Assembly (NCBI GenBank): GCA_001766655.1
Contig: MJCC01000001.1
Span: 1,509,220 to 1,573,219 of the forward strand
Direction: 5' to 3'
Origin: Phytomonas francai
Taxonomy: Eukaryota > Euglenozoa > Kinetoplastea > Trypanosomatida > Trypanosomatidae
Length of the DNA stretch: 64,000 bases
In this document: in pieces, positions 10,211-20,911 of the stretch
How positions within the stretch are numbered: position 1 is the stretch's first letter
Layout: every line of letters begins with the position of its first letter
The notes under the pieces: generated by a model
Seen by the model: the letters and a program-made list of their open reading frames with translations, nothing else
What the model was told of the DNA's origin: nothing
The model's database searches: none
Position numbers and translations under genes: made by a program

Positions 10211-10815
10211 AGGTAAGCTCCTCGTGTTTTGACCTTTGATATTACGCGATTATAATATAGTAGTAATGCTTTCTTGGTATTTTGCTTCCCGTCTGTTTGC
10301 ACATATATCAGAAAGAGGGTGGGGTGAGGAAAGGAAGGAGCAGAAAAGACAGCAAATTAAGATCCAAGGTAATCCGATCCACACTTGCTCAGCAATGAGG
10401 GTGACTTTAAAATACAAGGGTCAGCATGTATATTTCACAATTCAGTTAATATGTACACAATGCTGTAAAACAAAATAAACAAATAAATAGTGGGAAAAAG
10501 TTTAGTTTAAGGATTATAACATCAACTATGCTTGAATCCGTAGTAAGATATTACTACTACATTTAATCGAAAAAGCCTCACATCTCATTTTTTCCCGAGA
10601 AGTTTGCTCTGATTTTATCGATTCAAAAAAGATGCTGCCTTGACTAATGCTTGGCACAGTATTCAACCTTGTGTATCCTAAAATTTCACATCACATTTAA
10701 ATCTTCATTTTGAAGCTACCATCTTTCCGTTTTCAAATTCATGTCTTTCTCATCCTCTTCCTGCGCAAGCCCCGCGCGGTCTGAACTCGTCCCCTTTTTG
10801 ATTATACAGCCCTCT
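10211..10815. other. Intergenic spacer
   Basis: About 600 AT-rich bases hold the 3' UTR of the membrane-protein gene and the leader of the 722-aa gene. I see no gene. Confidence 0.55.
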
Positions 10816-13269
10816 CTAGGCCGCAGTAGCATCAACGTTTCCTGGATCGTCACTAGATATTTTTTCACTAGAAATAAGAAATTGCCGAAACATTGAACGG
10901 TGATGTTTCCATACCCACATTCCGAGGAGAATGCAAACAGAACATGTGAGCAAAAAGGAGATTTCCTTTAGCAACCGGCTGATAAAGTCACCAATTGTGC
11001 ACTCAAGGAGAAGTGCAAGAACAAGCCTGACCCCGAACATCATTGTCACTTGAGAATGAGACGGCTTAGAGGCGAAAAATTTCAAAAAGAGTTTCGAAGA
11101 CTGCCATGGCAACACGACATGAAGCGTGAAGGCGTATAATTTGCTTGTGAAAGGGAGCACCGAGAGGCCAACGAGTAGGATCCACAACACGCTGTGCTGA
11201 ACAATATAGGCAGTGAAGACTTGATAGTGGGATCTCGCTAAAAGCACGATTCCATTGACGACATTAAGCTTCGGGTACGTTTGTAATTTCTGAAAAATCT
11301 TTGCCAAGAGCCACATGCTGGAACCGTTAGTCTCAATTGTGCGATCGGTGCCTTTTGCAGACTTCCCATTCCCCTTGGCGAACTGATATTCAACCAGATC
11401 GCGGATTTCGTTTTGAAGTGCAACGAACAGGATGAAAGTCTGCAAAAAGAAGATCGAGAAGTGAATGAAGAAAGATGTCGTGTTATACCACTTCACAGTA
11501 AGCATACCATAGCAACATGATTTGGCGAGCACCCGGCCGGACGATCGAATAACGAAAATGAGGATCCAAACAGCGTTCTTCATGAAAAGGTTTATTAGGC
11601 AGAGCTCCAGATTCATGACATACAACTCTTGCTTAAACAGAAAGCAGCATGCATCTTTAATTAAAGTAACGATGTATGTACAACATACCTGAGCTCTCAA
11701 GATACCTAAGAGTGGGCCAAGACTCGTACACAGGAATCTAAGTAGACGCCACATACTTTGAGCTACAGGGCGCAGAACTTCTGTGGCCGTGCGATACAGC
11801 CCCTGTCCGAAACCACAAATCAGCGCTTTAGTAATAGCCCATTCTGCAATGAATGACCAGTGTACGACAGCCCACAAACCCGGCACCACTGTGAGGGCAT
11901 CTAAGACGGACGAAAAAACTACACCAAGACCCTCTCGCAGATTGGCCCCGACGAAAAATCCCAGATCAATGGCACTGTTACCCCAATCGTGACTCCCGTC
12001 TTCACACTTGTAAGCGCTTATTCCATATACGAAGCCCTCAGCAGTACATTTTAACGACAGGAAGGCTGTAAACAGGTAGGGAAGCGATACCTTGCCCAGG
12101 GTGATAGTCCAAACGGCAAGCTGCCTCCAAATTTTCTCCAACATGCTAGAAATTTCAAGAATCGCTTTGCCTACTGGAATACCAGCATGCTCAAAGAAAT
12201 ATATACCGTAAGTTTGCAGCATGGCGAAGATTTGTGGCAAACGTGTACGGAGCGCCACCAAAAGCGGCATCGCTGCATAAAAATCAGGTGAAACCGCAAT
12301 TCTTTTCAGAAAGGCGTTAACATCAATGTCAGGCTCCCGGCAGCGGATTAACTGAGGCGGTAAGTCAATCGCCAATGAATTTTCCCTCAACTCCTCACGT
12401 AGTGTATTGTATTGTTGAACTAACTCAAAACAACTTTCGGTTTTTGACACATGTAGTGAGCGAACGTTCATCACATCATTAACTTTGATATAAAACTCCA
12501 TAGTTAAATTGGTTGCCCTTAGCTGAGGGGTACCGACAAGACAAGGTACCACGTATGTCGTGTTTTTTTGCTTGCTTGCATCAAACGTGCACTGCAGGAT
12601 GCTGTTTTCAATGGAACTCCCTTCGCCTACCAGCACTAGTGTTTGGACTTCCTCAAAGCCCGCTATTCGTGTGCGCTCGCCGACGGAAATTACTTCCCGT
12701 AGCCTCGAACGGCCGTGTGCGGAAACATCACCTACGGAAGGGGAAGTGAGCTGCGGTGATGAAATATCGTTCATGAGGGAGAAGTCCGAGTGAAAGATGT
12801 ACATTGACCAGGGGCAGATCCATTGAAAGTCGTTGATTCCCACCTTTAGTTGTATGTTTTGTCCATTATACAAGGAACAGATATTACGCTGTTTGCTACT
12901 TTGACTGGGCGGACTTACTCGAACAGTGGTGGAGAACGAAAGCAGCGGGGTTGACAACATGCTTAGAACCGTGAAGGCAAGAACAAACACACCAAAGAAA
13001 CTGCGTGCAGACTTCCACACCAAAAACGCAATCGTGAGCGAGAATAAGGAAAGAAGCCTGAGAAGCCCACTGTCTGCATAGCAGGTCAACAATAGTACCA
13101 TGATCACTGTTTGAATACCCATCGCCCACGTACCATTGAGTGTCGTCTTATGGAAACAGGACAGGCAGCCTAGGTTCAAGACCCCGCAAACAACGATAAA
13201 AAAAAAACATACCAATAGACATGTCGATACTGGTATGTATAGCACTGAGTCTTCTAAAAGTAATTGCAT
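10816..13269 (-). CDS. Polytopic membrane protein of unknown function (817 aa)
   Basis: Starting at ATG 13269, the protein opens with several hydrophobic helices: about residues 8-35, 48-66, 68-85 and 88-115. A soluble, probably lumenal or extracellular stretch with Cys residues and NxT/S sites (residues about 120-320) follows. A second hydrophobic half with many more spans runs to about residue 795. The C-terminus is short and acidic (SSDDPGNVDA). It looks like a transporter-sized or junction-type membrane protein, but I recognise no family signature. It ends in TAG at 10818-10816. Neighbours offer no functional hint. Confidence 0.88.
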   Translation of the reverse strand: MQLLLEDSVLYIPVSTCLLVCFFFIVVCGVLNLGCLSCFHKTTLNGTWAMGIQTVIMVLLLTCYADSGLLRLLSLFSLTIAFLVWKSARSFFGVFVLAFTVLSMLSTPLLSFSTTVRVSPPSQSSKQRNICSLYNGQNIQLKVGINDFQWICPWSMYIFHSDFSLMNDISSPQLTSPSVGDVSAHGRSRLREVISVGERTRIAGFEEVQTLVLVGEGSSIENSILQCTFDASKQKNTTYVVPCLVGTPQLRATNLTMEFYIKVNDVMNVRSLHVSKTESCFELVQQYNTLREELRENSLAIDLPPQLIRCREPDIDVNAFLKRIAVSPDFYAAMPLLVALRTRLPQIFAMLQTYGIYFFEHAGIPVGKAILEISSMLEKIWRQLAVWTITLGKVSLPYLFTAFLSLKCTAEGFVYGISAYKCEDGSHDWGNSAIDLGFFVGANLREGLGVVFSSVLDALTVVPGLWAVVHWSFIAEWAITKALICGFGQGLYRTATEVLRPVAQSMWRLLRFLCTSLGPLLGILRAQVCCTYIVTLIKDACCFLFKQELYVMNLELCLINLFMKNAVWILIFVIRSSGRVLAKSCCYGMLTVKWYNTTSFFIHFSIFFLQTFILFVALQNEIRDLVEYQFAKGNGKSAKGTDRTIETNGSSMWLLAKIFQKLQTYPKLNVVNGIVLLARSHYQVFTAYIVQHSVLWILLVGLSVLPFTSKLYAFTLHVVLPWQSSKLFLKFFASKPSHSQVTMMFGVRLVLALLLECTIGDFISRLLKEISFLLTCSVCILLGMWVWKHHRSMFRQFLISSEKISSDDPGNVDATAA

Positions 13270-13888
13270 GAATTTCTGTGAGGGATGGGAAAAAAAAGAT
13301 CTAGAGTAATGTTTTGTTCGATATTTTTCGACCAGTAAAAAAAAGATGCTCTACCCTTTTTCTTTCCCTTCAGGAAGACTAAGTGCAAAATGGTAGGCAA
13401 TGTTTAATGGAGCCCTAAAAATGATACACTTAACTATATAAATATGTGTAGAACAAGTCTTCCATAAGAGCAACAGAAAACACTTGAAAAGTGGCCGAAA
13501 TATTTCATTGTGATGGACAAAAATGAAGAGCGAAGTCTTGAGGGGATGTAAGAAACACAAGCAACATGAATAGAATCCATTCTGCAAAAAAAAAAAGAAG
13601 AAAACGGCTTTTTTATTTCTTAATACAAAGGTTTCTCTTTCGTTTAAACTATAGTATTACAAACAGAAAAGAAACTTTAATCTAAAGCAGCTTTACTTAA
13701 ACATGTTCACATATACACTTTCTCACGCTTCGAAGATCCCGAGTATAAGAAAATTCGAAAGCGAGAAACAATACATTTAGACAAAAATACAGTGTCTCGT
13801 TAAAAGAAAACAGACTCTAATTGCTCGACCACCTAAAGCGCTTTTAATGCTATAAAAAAAATTGGCCCTTTTAATTTTGATTGCTCAG
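13270..13888. other. Intergenic spacer
   Basis: This is an AT-rich spacer with A-runs. A 78-codon minus frame at 13351-13587 lies inside it, but its composition simply reflects AT richness and it has no recognisable features, so I do not call a gene. Confidence 0.55.
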
Positions 13889-16800
13889 CTAGACAGACAG
13901 CTCAGCCTCTACTTCATTATGCATAGATTTCAACTCTTGTAAAGCGTTGATCCTAGCTTGTTCACGACGCTCTCTCAGTGCACGAGAATTTTTCAACAAC
14001 AGAGCTTTTTCCTTTTCAGACCGATCCCGACCAGACTTGATAAATGCATCCATAATTTTTGTCATCCTATGCTCTAGCTGCTGCGTTAAACTATTCCATT
14101 CAGTCTCGTGTGTCCGACGCCATTCGATGATCTGCATCACAGGCAAGTTACCTTCTGTTGGTTCCGTGTATTTCGGATCGCGATGCGTCGCCCCAGGAGA
14201 TGAAGAGGCGTAGTTTACATCATTGGTGAAGGACCTCGGGTCGGCGTTGTGTACCTGTGGGGATTCCATCTGGCTTGATTCACGATTAACATTCTGAGCC
14301 CGGGAAGAAAAGTTGCCACCCTCGCCCGCCGTGCACAACAGCTCTGCGAGCTGAGAATCGGTGGTTCCCAACAACCTGTACACCTCCCAATGCTGCTCCT
14401 TATATGTAATAGCTAAATGGCGTATCATCTGTAGAATAATCTCAAGCTCGTCGACATCTTTTTGTTTAATGGCAAGGATGAAGCGCTGGAGGAGGAGACT
14501 CATGGAATTGAGGTTGTGGGCATTCGCGTCTATCAGCTGCAGAAGCAGCTCCATGTCCACCTTAATGTAATGCTTAGACATAGCCAATACGTAAAACGCG
14601 AGACGGTCACGCGTTTCGAAGAGTTGCGTTGAATTCTTCATACGCATCCGAACCCAGGAGCTGTTTCGTATGGCAATGGCGCTGATGGAGACAACAATTT
14701 CGATTCCTAGAGCAGTTGGGAAAGGATCTAACATATGTTCAACGTTTAGAAGCAAATTATTAATATTTTTTAGAACATTACTAGCGTGATTAGGATCCAG
14801 CTCACATTTAGAAAAGTACCGTACCGCCTCCTCGAGAATGATGCGTATTAGGTATGGAGATTGCGTATCACCCTTGCGGATGCGCCGCACCGTGTCGGCT
14901 TTGCTGTTGTGTGTAATGTCCAGCACCAGCATCTTCCGTATGATGTATCGAGCATGGGTTATGACAGACGAGGGAAACTTTTTCGACCATTGAATGTTCG
15001 GGTTCATGCCAAGTGGGCTGCTATCGGAGTGGGAACGCCGATAATTGACGACAGGGCTTATCGCATCCCAAAGCCATTCCAACCATGGGTAGGACAGAAG
15101 CACTTCGCCATTTTTATTTATATCAATTATCTTTTCTAAGTAGAGTAGCACCCGTATCACAACACGCTCTGAAACCTCATCCTCGTTTGAGGACGCCAAA
15201 AAAGTGCTGGTGAGAGTGTTCTCTTGAGCTGTAGCTCCGAAGGTGTCAGTTAAATCATTCTCAAAGCCACTAGCCCGCGATGCGTGGAAGGTGCTGTTGA
15301 TGGTGGTAATGAGGCAGCCAAGGACCTGAAGTGCAACTTTGAAGGCCCGGGGCACACGGAGACTGGTGTTTAGACTGGGTTTGTTGCGGTAAACATCATC
15401 AAAGTGTAGAGGGAAGCTTGACTTCCCAAAGTCGTGTGCGATGTCGAAGCTATACTCGCGGTGGGTAACCTTGAGGCGCCGGGAGATGAGTCCCGGCGAA
15501 TGGCCAGTCAGATTCAGGCTCTTTTGAGATCCATTTAGGTGACTCATAGGTAAATCCACGTTCGGCGATGAGGCATTGCGGGGTACCAAATTACCGGAGC
15601 TGATGCGCGACGCGATGGTTTCATCTAACTTCTCCGTTGGAAGATAGTCGTCGAAAGCCATATGAAACAGACAATCCAAGGTGGGGAGGCGTATCGGCAC
15701 GCTGGATAATTGATCAGTGATAGCACAGGAAATGACCTCAAACTTGTTGGACTTGTGAAAAGCCTCGCGAAACTTTCGGTTAACATGCTGCATGAGGGAA
15801 AGAAGGCGCAGAGCAAATACACGAATGGCCTCGCTGGAGTGATTCTTCCCATGAATTAGCATAATAAGACAAGAGGCACCGCAGCCTTTGAAACAGGATC
15901 CAATCCAATCGCACATCATCACATTGGTTCGGGCAACGTCAAATAGCATGCGGAGGATCGCAGCTTTGGTGGTATCGGCGTTAGGATGGAGTGGCTGAGG
16001 GAGCAGCAAGAATCGCAGCGTGTGCTCTAGCTCAGAAACCCCCTTGCACAACTTCTCAATAAGGATAACAACTGCTTCAATACACTCTGGCGGAAGATCG
16101 AGACTCATGAAAAGGATGCGCTTAAATCGCCTAGGGACTTCTTTAAAAAGCTTGACATTTTCACTATCGGACAAGTAATCACTCAATTCGCGCAAGATGA
16201 TTGCAGCGGAGGTGGGATTGCGAACAATATGGCCTCCTTCTGTAGCGCCACACACCACTTCAAGACGTTCTATCAGTATCAAAAAAATAGCCTGTGTGCT
16301 TTGATGCGGACGGAGGGTTCGGCTTCTTCCACGGAGTGTTGCACCTAGGAGCAAAATAGCAGGGAAGTCTGAAAAGGTGTCTGACCAGGTTAGTATTTCC
16401 TTATTTAAGTCGGTCAAATACGAATCCTTAAGGATCGTATTGAGCTCGGCATCAGTGTTTGTTGTGCGCATAGCCGCAGAAACGAATTCAAGACAAAGCT
16501 TTGCAATAGTTTTGAAATTCGGGGATTGATGCGACTCTTTTAAGGTTTTGAGGGCCCATGGTAGTATCCCACAGTCCTGAATCTCTTCTTGCACAGAACA
16601 AGCCATGATCGAGTAGACCCCAGAAACTGAAATGCTATCACACTTGCTGGAAAGAGTTCCTTTTATACTCGCACACGATTCGACAGTAGAATTAATGCCA
16701 CTTGTGAGGGTTCGCTCACTGTTAGACAGAGCCAAGGGTGTTGTGGCACCTATTGAAAGCAAAACACGGAAATCGCTCGATTCAGTTGTGCTGGGGCCCT

Positions 16801-19135
16801 GTGCATAAAGCTTTGCAATGTCCTTTTCGCTAATAGCGCCCTCCAAAATGTTCATGCTGGTCACATAGCCGAAAAAAGAGGGGTCCTCTGCGGTACCACC
16901 AAAGGCAAAGTCAAGCTTGTGGCGTTTGAAATGATCTTTGGGGAATGGGACGCTGAAACCCATGCTTAGCTTTCTACCATTAACATAAAAAATCATTGAG
17001 GAAATGCTATGCGTAAAGGCAATATGCGACCACGTATCCGCATAGAAGGTGCTCTCAGGCACCAATGACACTGTGGACTCCTTTAATGTGTGCACCCGCA
17101 CTGCAAGGAAGCATGAGCGTCCGTTGGCCACCACACTAAGCTCGACCGATGTGCCTGAGCTGAGGGTATAAGAAAAAAGATGGCATCCCTCTGCCCACAC
17201 ACAGAGCGGATGAATCCACGCAAAGAAGCTGTAACCGGACCACCTTCCGACGAACTGACTCAGCTCGCACCTAACACCACCATTCCCCGGGAAAAAAAGC
17301 GTACGCGGGGGAACGTACATGTGACTTAAAACGTAGAGCAACGATTCCTCAATGTTAATGTCCGTTTGACAGGGCGGAGTCACAGACATGTCACTGACGC
17401 CCTGCATGAGAAGATATAAAATTTGTTTTGGAAAGCACAACGATGCAAGGGAGCACATAAAAGATAGCACCAACTGTATCGTGCATGTCGTCGGCTCAGT
17501 CGTGGCGGGAGAGACAACGGTGGAGCCGTCCACACCGTCAAGTTTTCGTCCCTTTTTGGCCACGTTAATGCGCACGGTGTTCATAAAGATGCTATCCTGA
17601 CGATTCGTTGCAACTGCAAAGAGGCACTGGAACATCTGACTCTCCGCCAGACGTTTGGCATTGTACGGGTTCGCATAGCACATGAGCGTCAAAGTTGAAA
17701 TAAAGCACCGGAGCATGGACTCCGCGAAAGCACTACTTGCGTCCAGGCCTAATAAGCAAAGTTCTAGTATGGCAATCCCCTCATATGCAAATATGCAGCA
17801 AGAAACAGAAGAGGCAAACTGCCACACCCAAGGCGAACCCCCTGCGAGGATAGTATCCCAGCAGAGGGGGATTGAGTTGTAGTGGGATTGAATCGGGGTT
17901 TGAAAACTGGCGCTTCCCCCTCTGGGGGTAATCCCTACGCCATGGGATGTGTTTTGTATATTTCTACCGAGTGGGTTGTGCAAACGTTCAGTATCCAAGG
18001 ACTCACTCAGCGCCATTCGCCGCAGGGAAAAGCTGTCCTCGGAAGACAACTCGATCACCAACTCGTGCAATTCTGATTGCCAAACCTGAACAGTGTCAAG
18101 AGTGATTACGTTGCCCTTCGGCGTCGGCGCTGGCACATTTAATTCCAACTTCATACGAGATAGCCTAGACGCCGCAAAGGTCCACACGCTGCTGAATTCG
18201 TGCGCGTAGCCTGAGGTCACAAGCTTCTTACACGCGTCGTTGCCTCGGAAAAGTCCGCCTACTAAGGATAGGTAAACAGTGCACATACCTACCTCGTAGT
18301 CCTCGTTCACAGAGGAGGAGGAGAGCACATCACCTCCATTGTCGGCCAATAGCAACGCGGCGCATCTCACATTATACGCACTTTGTAAGAGCACAACGAT
18401 ATTGTTCATGCGACACTTAGACATACTTTCGGCTAATGTTAAATTGAAGCCAAGGGAGCTGGTTCGATGAAGAGCTGTTACCAGTAGAGAAGCCAAATAA
18501 ATCTGAATTGGACGAGTTATTGACGTCGGCTCATACTTAACAAGATTTTGTGGTTGTCCAACTATTGCCTCGGCGGCCCCTTCGGGCACCTTGTCATTTT
18601 CATTTGTGTTGGAAAAGGGCTGCACTACTAGGAAGGGTAAGATAGCTTCCACCAGTTCGTCTAAAAATGCTACTTGGTTGGCATAAAGTTCAACTAGCAC
18701 AAGAGCAAACATATCACGTACTCGCTTGGTAAGCGGTGTTTTCATAAAATATTCAACCAAGAGCAGAACAAGATTTTTGATAGCAAGAGGAGTACAGTTA
18801 GTAAGGACGTTTGTATAGCAAACAATGCGAGCTGACTCCAACGTCATCACCATCGCTGACTCTGAAATAGAACTACGCACGCCCCCTTTGTCTTCGGAAC
18901 TCAGATGGAAAAGTAGTTCACGAGAAAAGCTAGACACCCACAGGTCGACCACTGAATCGTCAACCGCCATTCTATTTTTCCTCCATAAATCATCAATTTG
19001 CTTGGTGGTAGAGAGAAGGTCCTCCTGAGAGGACCTTGGGTTTTCTTGGTGGCCTGAATTTACTAGACGTCGTATACTGGTCACAGCATGCTGCGCTATT
19101 TCAGCAAAATTGTCTTTTGAAATCTTAGTCGGCAT
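13889..19135 (-). CDS. Neurobeachin-like scaffold lacking the PH-BEACH-WD40 module
   Basis: The true ATG is at 19135; a TTG twelve bases upstream is not needed. The 1748-aa protein has a helical ARM-like N-terminal half. A concanavalin A-like lectin domain follows at about residues 618-780: it contains SGYSFFAWIHP, a TWSHIAFTH strand and YVNGRKL, typical of neurobeachin/LRBA/beige proteins. More helical repeats of the kind found in neurobeachin follow, and the protein ends in a charged coiled coil (about 1640-1748). Full-length BEACH proteins continue with PH, BEACH and WD40 domains, but here the frame stops at TAG (13891-13889) and no such sequence follows in the next 600 bases. BEACH proteins act in membrane traffic and lysosome-related organelles. 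This is either a natural truncated paralogue or a split gene; no frameshift is visible. Confidence 0.88.
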   Translation of the reverse strand: MPTKISKDNFAEIAQHAVTSIRRLVNSGHQENPRSSQEDLLSTTKQIDDLWRKNRMAVDDSVVDLWVSSFSRELLFHLSSEDKGGVRSSISESAMVMTLESARIVCYTNVLTNCTPLAIKNLVLLLVEYFMKTPLTKRVRDMFALVLVELYANQVAFLDELVEAILPFLVVQPFSNTNENDKVPEGAAEAIVGQPQNLVKYEPTSITRPIQIYLASLLVTALHRTSSLGFNLTLAESMSKCRMNNIVVLLQSAYNVRCAALLLADNGGDVLSSSSVNEDYEVGMCTVYLSLVGGLFRGNDACKKLVTSGYAHEFSSVWTFAASRLSRMKLELNVPAPTPKGNVITLDTVQVWQSELHELVIELSSEDSFSLRRMALSESLDTERLHNPLGRNIQNTSHGVGITPRGGSASFQTPIQSHYNSIPLCWDTILAGGSPWVWQFASSVSCCIFAYEGIAILELCLLGLDASSAFAESMLRCFISTLTLMCYANPYNAKRLAESQMFQCLFAVATNRQDSIFMNTVRINVAKKGRKLDGVDGSTVVSPATTEPTTCTIQLVLSFMCSLASLCFPKQILYLLMQGVSDMSVTPPCQTDINIEESLLYVLSHMYVPPRTLFFPGNGGVRCELSQFVGRWSGYSFFAWIHPLCVWAEGCHLFSYTLSSGTSVELSVVANGRSCFLAVRVHTLKESTVSLVPESTFYADTWSHIAFTHSISSMIFYVNGRKLSMGFSVPFPKDHFKRHKLDFAFGGTAEDPSFFGYVTSMNILEGAISEKDIAKLYAQGPSTTESSDFRVLLSIGATTPLALSNSERTLTSGINSTVESCASIKGTLSSKCDSISVSGVYSIMACSVQEEIQDCGILPWALKTLKESHQSPNFKTIAKLCLEFVSAAMRTTNTDAELNTILKDSYLTDLNKEILTWSDTFSDFPAILLLGATLRGRSRTLRPHQSTQAIFLILIERLEVVCGATEGGHIVRNPTSAAIILRELSDYLSDSENVKLFKEVPRRFKRILFMSLDLPPECIEAVVILIEKLCKGVSELEHTLRFLLLPQPLHPNADTTKAAILRMLFDVARTNVMMCDWIGSCFKGCGASCLIMLIHGKNHSSEAIRVFALRLLSLMQHVNRKFREAFHKSNKFEVISCAITDQLSSVPIRLPTLDCLFHMAFDDYLPTEKLDETIASRISSGNLVPRNASSPNVDLPMSHLNGSQKSLNLTGHSPGLISRRLKVTHREYSFDIAHDFGKSSFPLHFDDVYRNKPSLNTSLRVPRAFKVALQVLGCLITTINSTFHASRASGFENDLTDTFGATAQENTLTSTFLASSNEDEVSERVVIRVLLYLEKIIDINKNGEVLLSYPWLEWLWDAISPVVNYRRSHSDSSPLGMNPNIQWSKKFPSSVITHARYIIRKMLVLDITHNSKADTVRRIRKGDTQSPYLIRIILEEAVRYFSKCELDPNHASNVLKNINNLLLNVEHMLDPFPTALGIEIVVSISAIAIRNSSWVRMRMKNSTQLFETRDRLAFYVLAMSKHYIKVDMELLLQLIDANAHNLNSMSLLLQRFILAIKQKDVDELEIILQMIRHLAITYKEQHWEVYRLLGTTDSQLAELLCTAGEGGNFSSRAQNVNRESSQMESPQVHNADPRSFTNDVNYASSSPGATHRDPKYTEPTEGNLPVMQIIEWRRTHETEWNSLTQQLEHRMTKIMDAFIKSGRDRSEKEKALLLKNSRALRERREQARINALQELKSMHNEVEAELSV

Positions 19136-19573
19136 AACAGAGAGCAATACCTAAACACAAGGACTTGTAGATAGAGGTGATGGCGAAGCTGTATAGATTC
19201 AACATGCGCGACAGAATAGTAAGATTGAAATGTATATTTTTAACGAATTGGAAAGAAATCGAAGCCAAATAATCAACTGCAGACAAATCTGACAAATAGA
19301 ACGTTCTCAGGGCACATCATACCACCCCATGTTCAATATCACAGAAAGACTTGTGAAGCAGTTTCTTCCTTTTGTCTCGGAAAAGACACACATCGCTTTC
19401 GTCGAACGTTAGTGCGAAATACAACAAAAAAATGTAACAAAAAGATACAAATAAACCTTTCTAACGATTGTTTACTATACAAATCGAAGGCCACTTGTAC
19501 AAGCGTTGTTCTATTTTTCTAAAATAAATAAAGGAAATAATAATAGCTAAAATGGGATCTTAAGAACTTAAAT
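19136..19573. other. Intergenic spacer
   Basis: The spacer is AT-rich. Pyrimidine-rich blocks followed by AG (for example tttag about 20 bases before the ATG at 19135) are plausible splice acceptors for the neurobeachin-like gene. Nothing else is seen. Confidence 0.5.
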
Positions 19574-20689
19574 TTAACATATAACGCAGCAACTTGCTCG
19601 ATTATTCTTTACTTTCATGCTTGACGACTCATTATACTTACCCTTTGATGCAGAAGGGGATTGCGGACTAGGAACAGCACTAGATAAATCGCAAATCCTT
19701 CGCATCGAAGAAGAATCTTGCATCCTATCTTTGTTCAAGTTATTAGAAGTTATAGTAGTAGTTTTATTCAAAGGGAATAATTTTTGTGTGTTACTGCTCC
19801 CCTCAAAATTTGAAACCCCTGAGCGTCTCTTTGATCTTTCAGACCCCATCGAGGGGTCTACTGGCACACTCATATCAGTCGGGATATGTGTAAAGTGACA
19901 CTTTGAGGCGGGTGAGGTCTTTAAATCAGTATGCAATACTACGCGTGAGTTAAAGTCACTATGTTGAGGGCTGTGGCCTTCCTCAGAGTTTCCTTCGTCC
20001 TTATAGAATTTCCCCCTTTCATGGCTTGAAGGTGTTATGGGGAGGCGTGAAGCCTTGTACTTGGAGAGTGCAGACAACTGAAAGGCATTAGGAGGATTGC
20101 AGTCAGACGAATTCTTTGACAGCTCAGAAGAGAGTGCCTCTAAATGCTGATCCTTAGCTAACTGAGCATTAGTGCTCCCTAAAATAATATCTCGGCAGGG
20201 CATTTCACCTAATGGACGCTGTTGACGCAGCAAGGCAATCGCAAGCGTATTCAAAGAGACGCGACCGGTTTTCGTTGGATCCAGAAACCTAATTACCGCC
20301 ACAACCTCGTCCTGAGTCATCAAACAAGCTGATGGATTTAATATCTTAAGCAGCTCGGTAGTAGTGAACACACCACTTCGCTTCTTGCTCTCTAGCTCGT
20401 ACACAAATTGATGCACAGCCGCCATGCACAGGTCGCGTGTGCCTACAAGTTCCTCACAGAGCTGCAAAAATTCGGAAAAATAGATTCCACCGTCTGCAGC
20501 GGAGGGAATACGTTCCAAGAAGGATTCAATGTGTGAGCGAATAGGGTAATAACCCATTTCGCGCGCGGCAACCAGAATAAGGAAGAAAGGGATATACGGT
20601 TCGTCTTCGCATGGAGTACCGTTAATGTTGGGTTTGACAGAAAAGGTCGAAAAAACGGCATACGAGTGGTTGATATCTACATCGTTCAT
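19574..20689 (-). CDS. EF-hand-like regulatory protein with C-terminal CaaX box
   Basis: The first real ATG is at 20689 (the frame can be opened from a TTG at 20719, but that lies in the AT-rich leader), giving 371 aa. Residues about 20-165 resemble the two-lobed calmodulin/EF-hand fold, including FLERIP..DGGIYFSEFLQL and a loop DPTKTGRVSLNTL. The loops are degenerate, so calcium binding is uncertain. The rest is Ser/Asn-rich and probably disordered. The protein ends in ASCCVIC: the last four residues, CVIC, fit a CaaX prenylation box, with X=Cys favouring farnesyltransferase, and the Cys just before could be palmitoylated. That predicts membrane attachment of a calmodulin-like protein. No homologue is named with confidence. 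Confidence 0.85.
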   Translation of the reverse strand: MNDVDINHSYAVFSTFSVKPNINGTPCEDEPYIPFFLILVAAREMGYYPIRSHIESFLERIPSAADGGIYFSEFLQLCEELVGTRDLCMAAVHQFVYELESKKRSGVFTTTELLKILNPSACLMTQDEVVAVIRFLDPTKTGRVSLNTLAIALLRQQRPLGEMPCRDIILGSTNAQLAKDQHLEALSSELSKNSSDCNPPNAFQLSALSKYKASRLPITPSSHERGKFYKDEGNSEEGHSPQHSDFNSRVVLHTDLKTSPASKCHFTHIPTDMSVPVDPSMGSERSKRRSGVSNFEGSSNTQKLFPLNKTTTITSNNLNKDRMQDSSSMRRICDLSSAVPSPQSPSASKGKYNESSSMKVKNNRASCCVIC

Positions 20690-20911
20690 TTTGGAATATA
20701 TGCTATATATTAAGTCCAAGTAAATGATAATAATAGTAATCTGCAGGAAAAATTCTTCTAACTAGGGAAAAATAAAAAAACAAGAATAGCTAATACTGAT
20801 AGATACTATAACCAAAAAATATATTCAGAAATAGTATATCGTGTAATAACATCCTTTTTGGAAATGTAAAAAGTACCATTATGATTTCAAATATCAATGT
20901 GTTCATATATT

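Noticed and set aside
13351..13587. 78-aa minus frame between two large genes
   Set aside because: AT-driven Phe/Leu/His/Cys composition, no recognisable feature and no clear splice-acceptor context.
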